48,847 nucleotides of DNA from a bacterium (lineage in GTDB: Bacteria > Bacteroidota > Bacteroidia > Bacteroidales > Muribaculaceae): positions 1 to 48,847 of the forward strand of contig SFWW01000004.1 in the NCBI GenBank assembly GCA_004559845.1. The letters run 5' to 3'. The notes under the pieces are model-generated. The model was not told the origin of the DNA and made no database searches. It saw nothing but the letters and a program-made list of their open reading frames with translations. This document shows positions 48,134-48,847 of the stretch, in pieces. Within the stretch, counting starts at the first letter, position 1; every line of letters starts with the position of its first letter. The translations under genes and the position numbers were made by a program.

Positions 48134-48847
48134 ATGATTTTCGATAATATATTAATTTATTTCGTAATTGTCCCGCTCCTTACGCTTTTGGGACTTGCTC
48201 TTTGTCAAAACAAAGGCATCAAGGCGATTAGAACCGTTGCTGCCACAGGCGCCACTGTGCTGGTGGCTCTTGCCATCTACTTGGTGGTGTATTTCTTGCA
48301 AGAAAGAGGCGCCGGCAATCAAGCACAAATGTTGCTCACCGATAGCTGGTGCTGGTATGCGCCGCTCAATATCAATTTGGCGCTCGGTGTGGATGGCGTG
48401 TCGGTAGTGATGATTCTGCTTTCTGCTTTCATCGTGTTTGCCGGTGTGTTTGCATCGTGGAAAATCGATCCGCTGCCTCGCCAATTCTTTATGTGGTTCT
48501 ACCTCCTTTCTATTGGTGTGTTTGGTTTCTTCATCTCTGTTGACCTCTTCACCATGTTTATGTTCTACGAGGTGGCTCTTATTCCTATGTACCTCCTTAT
48601 CGGTGTATACATTGATGCTGATGGGTGGCTCTGCATTCTTGATGCTCAGCATTCTCGGTATCTACTATCATTCTTCTGCCGACGGCAACCTCACCATGAA
48701 CCTCCTCGAAGTGGCTCAGAACAATGCCATTCCTCACGATTGGCAACTCTACCTCTTCCCAATGGCGTTCGTTGGTTTCGGTGTGCTTGGTGCTATGTTC
48801 CCATTCCACACTTGGTCGCCTGATGGTCACGCATCAGCCCCTACAGC
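48134..48847 (+). CDS. nuoM: NADH-quinone oxidoreductase subunit M (3' end outside the window; internal frame break)
   Basis: The start of the NuoM proton-pumping subunit. The frame from 48134 gives normal NuoM sequence through VDLFTMFMFYEVALIPMYLL (to about 48604). The reading then shifts: from 48612 the +1 frame gives LMLMGGSAFLMLSILGIYY and continues to FHTWSPDGHASAPT at the window end, which is conserved NuoM. The residues expected in between (a loop of about 14 residues before the LMLMGG helix in relatives) are missing, so about 40 bp seem to be deleted, with loss of frame. The original frame runs on without homology to a stop at 48823. Either a real inactivating deletion or an assembly error. 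Confidence 0.85.

Noticed and set aside
1..48847. tRNA or rRNA genes, insertion sequences, integrases
   Set aside because: I saw no sequence that folds or reads as any of these; a tRNAscan/ISfinder run would be needed to exclude short or degenerate ones.

Overview
The window looks like chromosomal DNA from an anaerobic gut-type Bacteroidales (Bacteroidota), possibly near Muribaculaceae; I cannot fix the family from sequence alone. The evidence is: repeated Bacteroidota-type promoters (-7 TAnnTTTG, usually about 20 nt after a TTG/TTTG -33 box); few Shine-Dalgarno sites; a TonB-dependent receptor with lipoproteins; de novo GDP-fucose genes; a fused NuoCD; and a complex I cluster in which no NuoE, F or G is seen.

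Layout. 1-7.7 kb: 3' end of dnaB, radC, a family 2 glycosyltransferase, an orphan solute-binding protein, a secreted GH3 glycosidase with a PA14 insert, then efp and rpmH on divergent promoters. 7.66-7.96 kb: no convincing gene, but a dense series of hairpins. 8-11.3 kb: an N-degron proteolysis cluster (clpS, clpA, aat). 11.3-14.1 kb: gmd and fcl, split by a small four-helix-bundle gene flanked by inverted arrays of an 8-bp repeat. 14.3-18.6 kb: a leucine-rich-repeat surface protein and a beta-helix protein broken by a frameshift. 19-26.2 kb: membrane acyltransferase, Nudix hydrolase and a very large alpha-2-macroglobulin-like protein. 26.4-28.4 kb: ECF sigma factor with a probable anti-sigma partner, divergent from a nitronate monooxygenase-like flavoprotein. 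28.5-33.4 kb: a TonB-dependent receptor followed by three related lipoproteins. 33.6-33.85 kb: a small ORF with its own promoter and terminator. 33.9 kb to the end: nuoA-B-CD-H, then all eight ATP synthase genes (atpD-C-B-E-F-H-A-G), then nuoI-J-K-L-M, all on the + strand.

How it fits together. The last 15 kb put the proton-pumping complex and the proton-driven ATP synthase in one co-oriented block, with a hairpin between atpG and nuoI that may separate the segments. Aat, ClpS and ClpA together make, recognise and unfold N-degron substrates; clpP is not in view. Gmd and Fcl make GDP-L-fucose. The TonB receptor with three lipoproteins looks like an uptake or surface system of unknown substrate.

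The most unusual items are the four-helix-bundle cassette inside gmd-fcl, the hairpin-rich element after rpmH, the small transcription unit before nuoA, the atp block nested in nuo, and the receptor/three-lipoprotein locus. Two genes (the beta-helix protein and nuoM) are out of frame and could reflect either mutation or assembly error.
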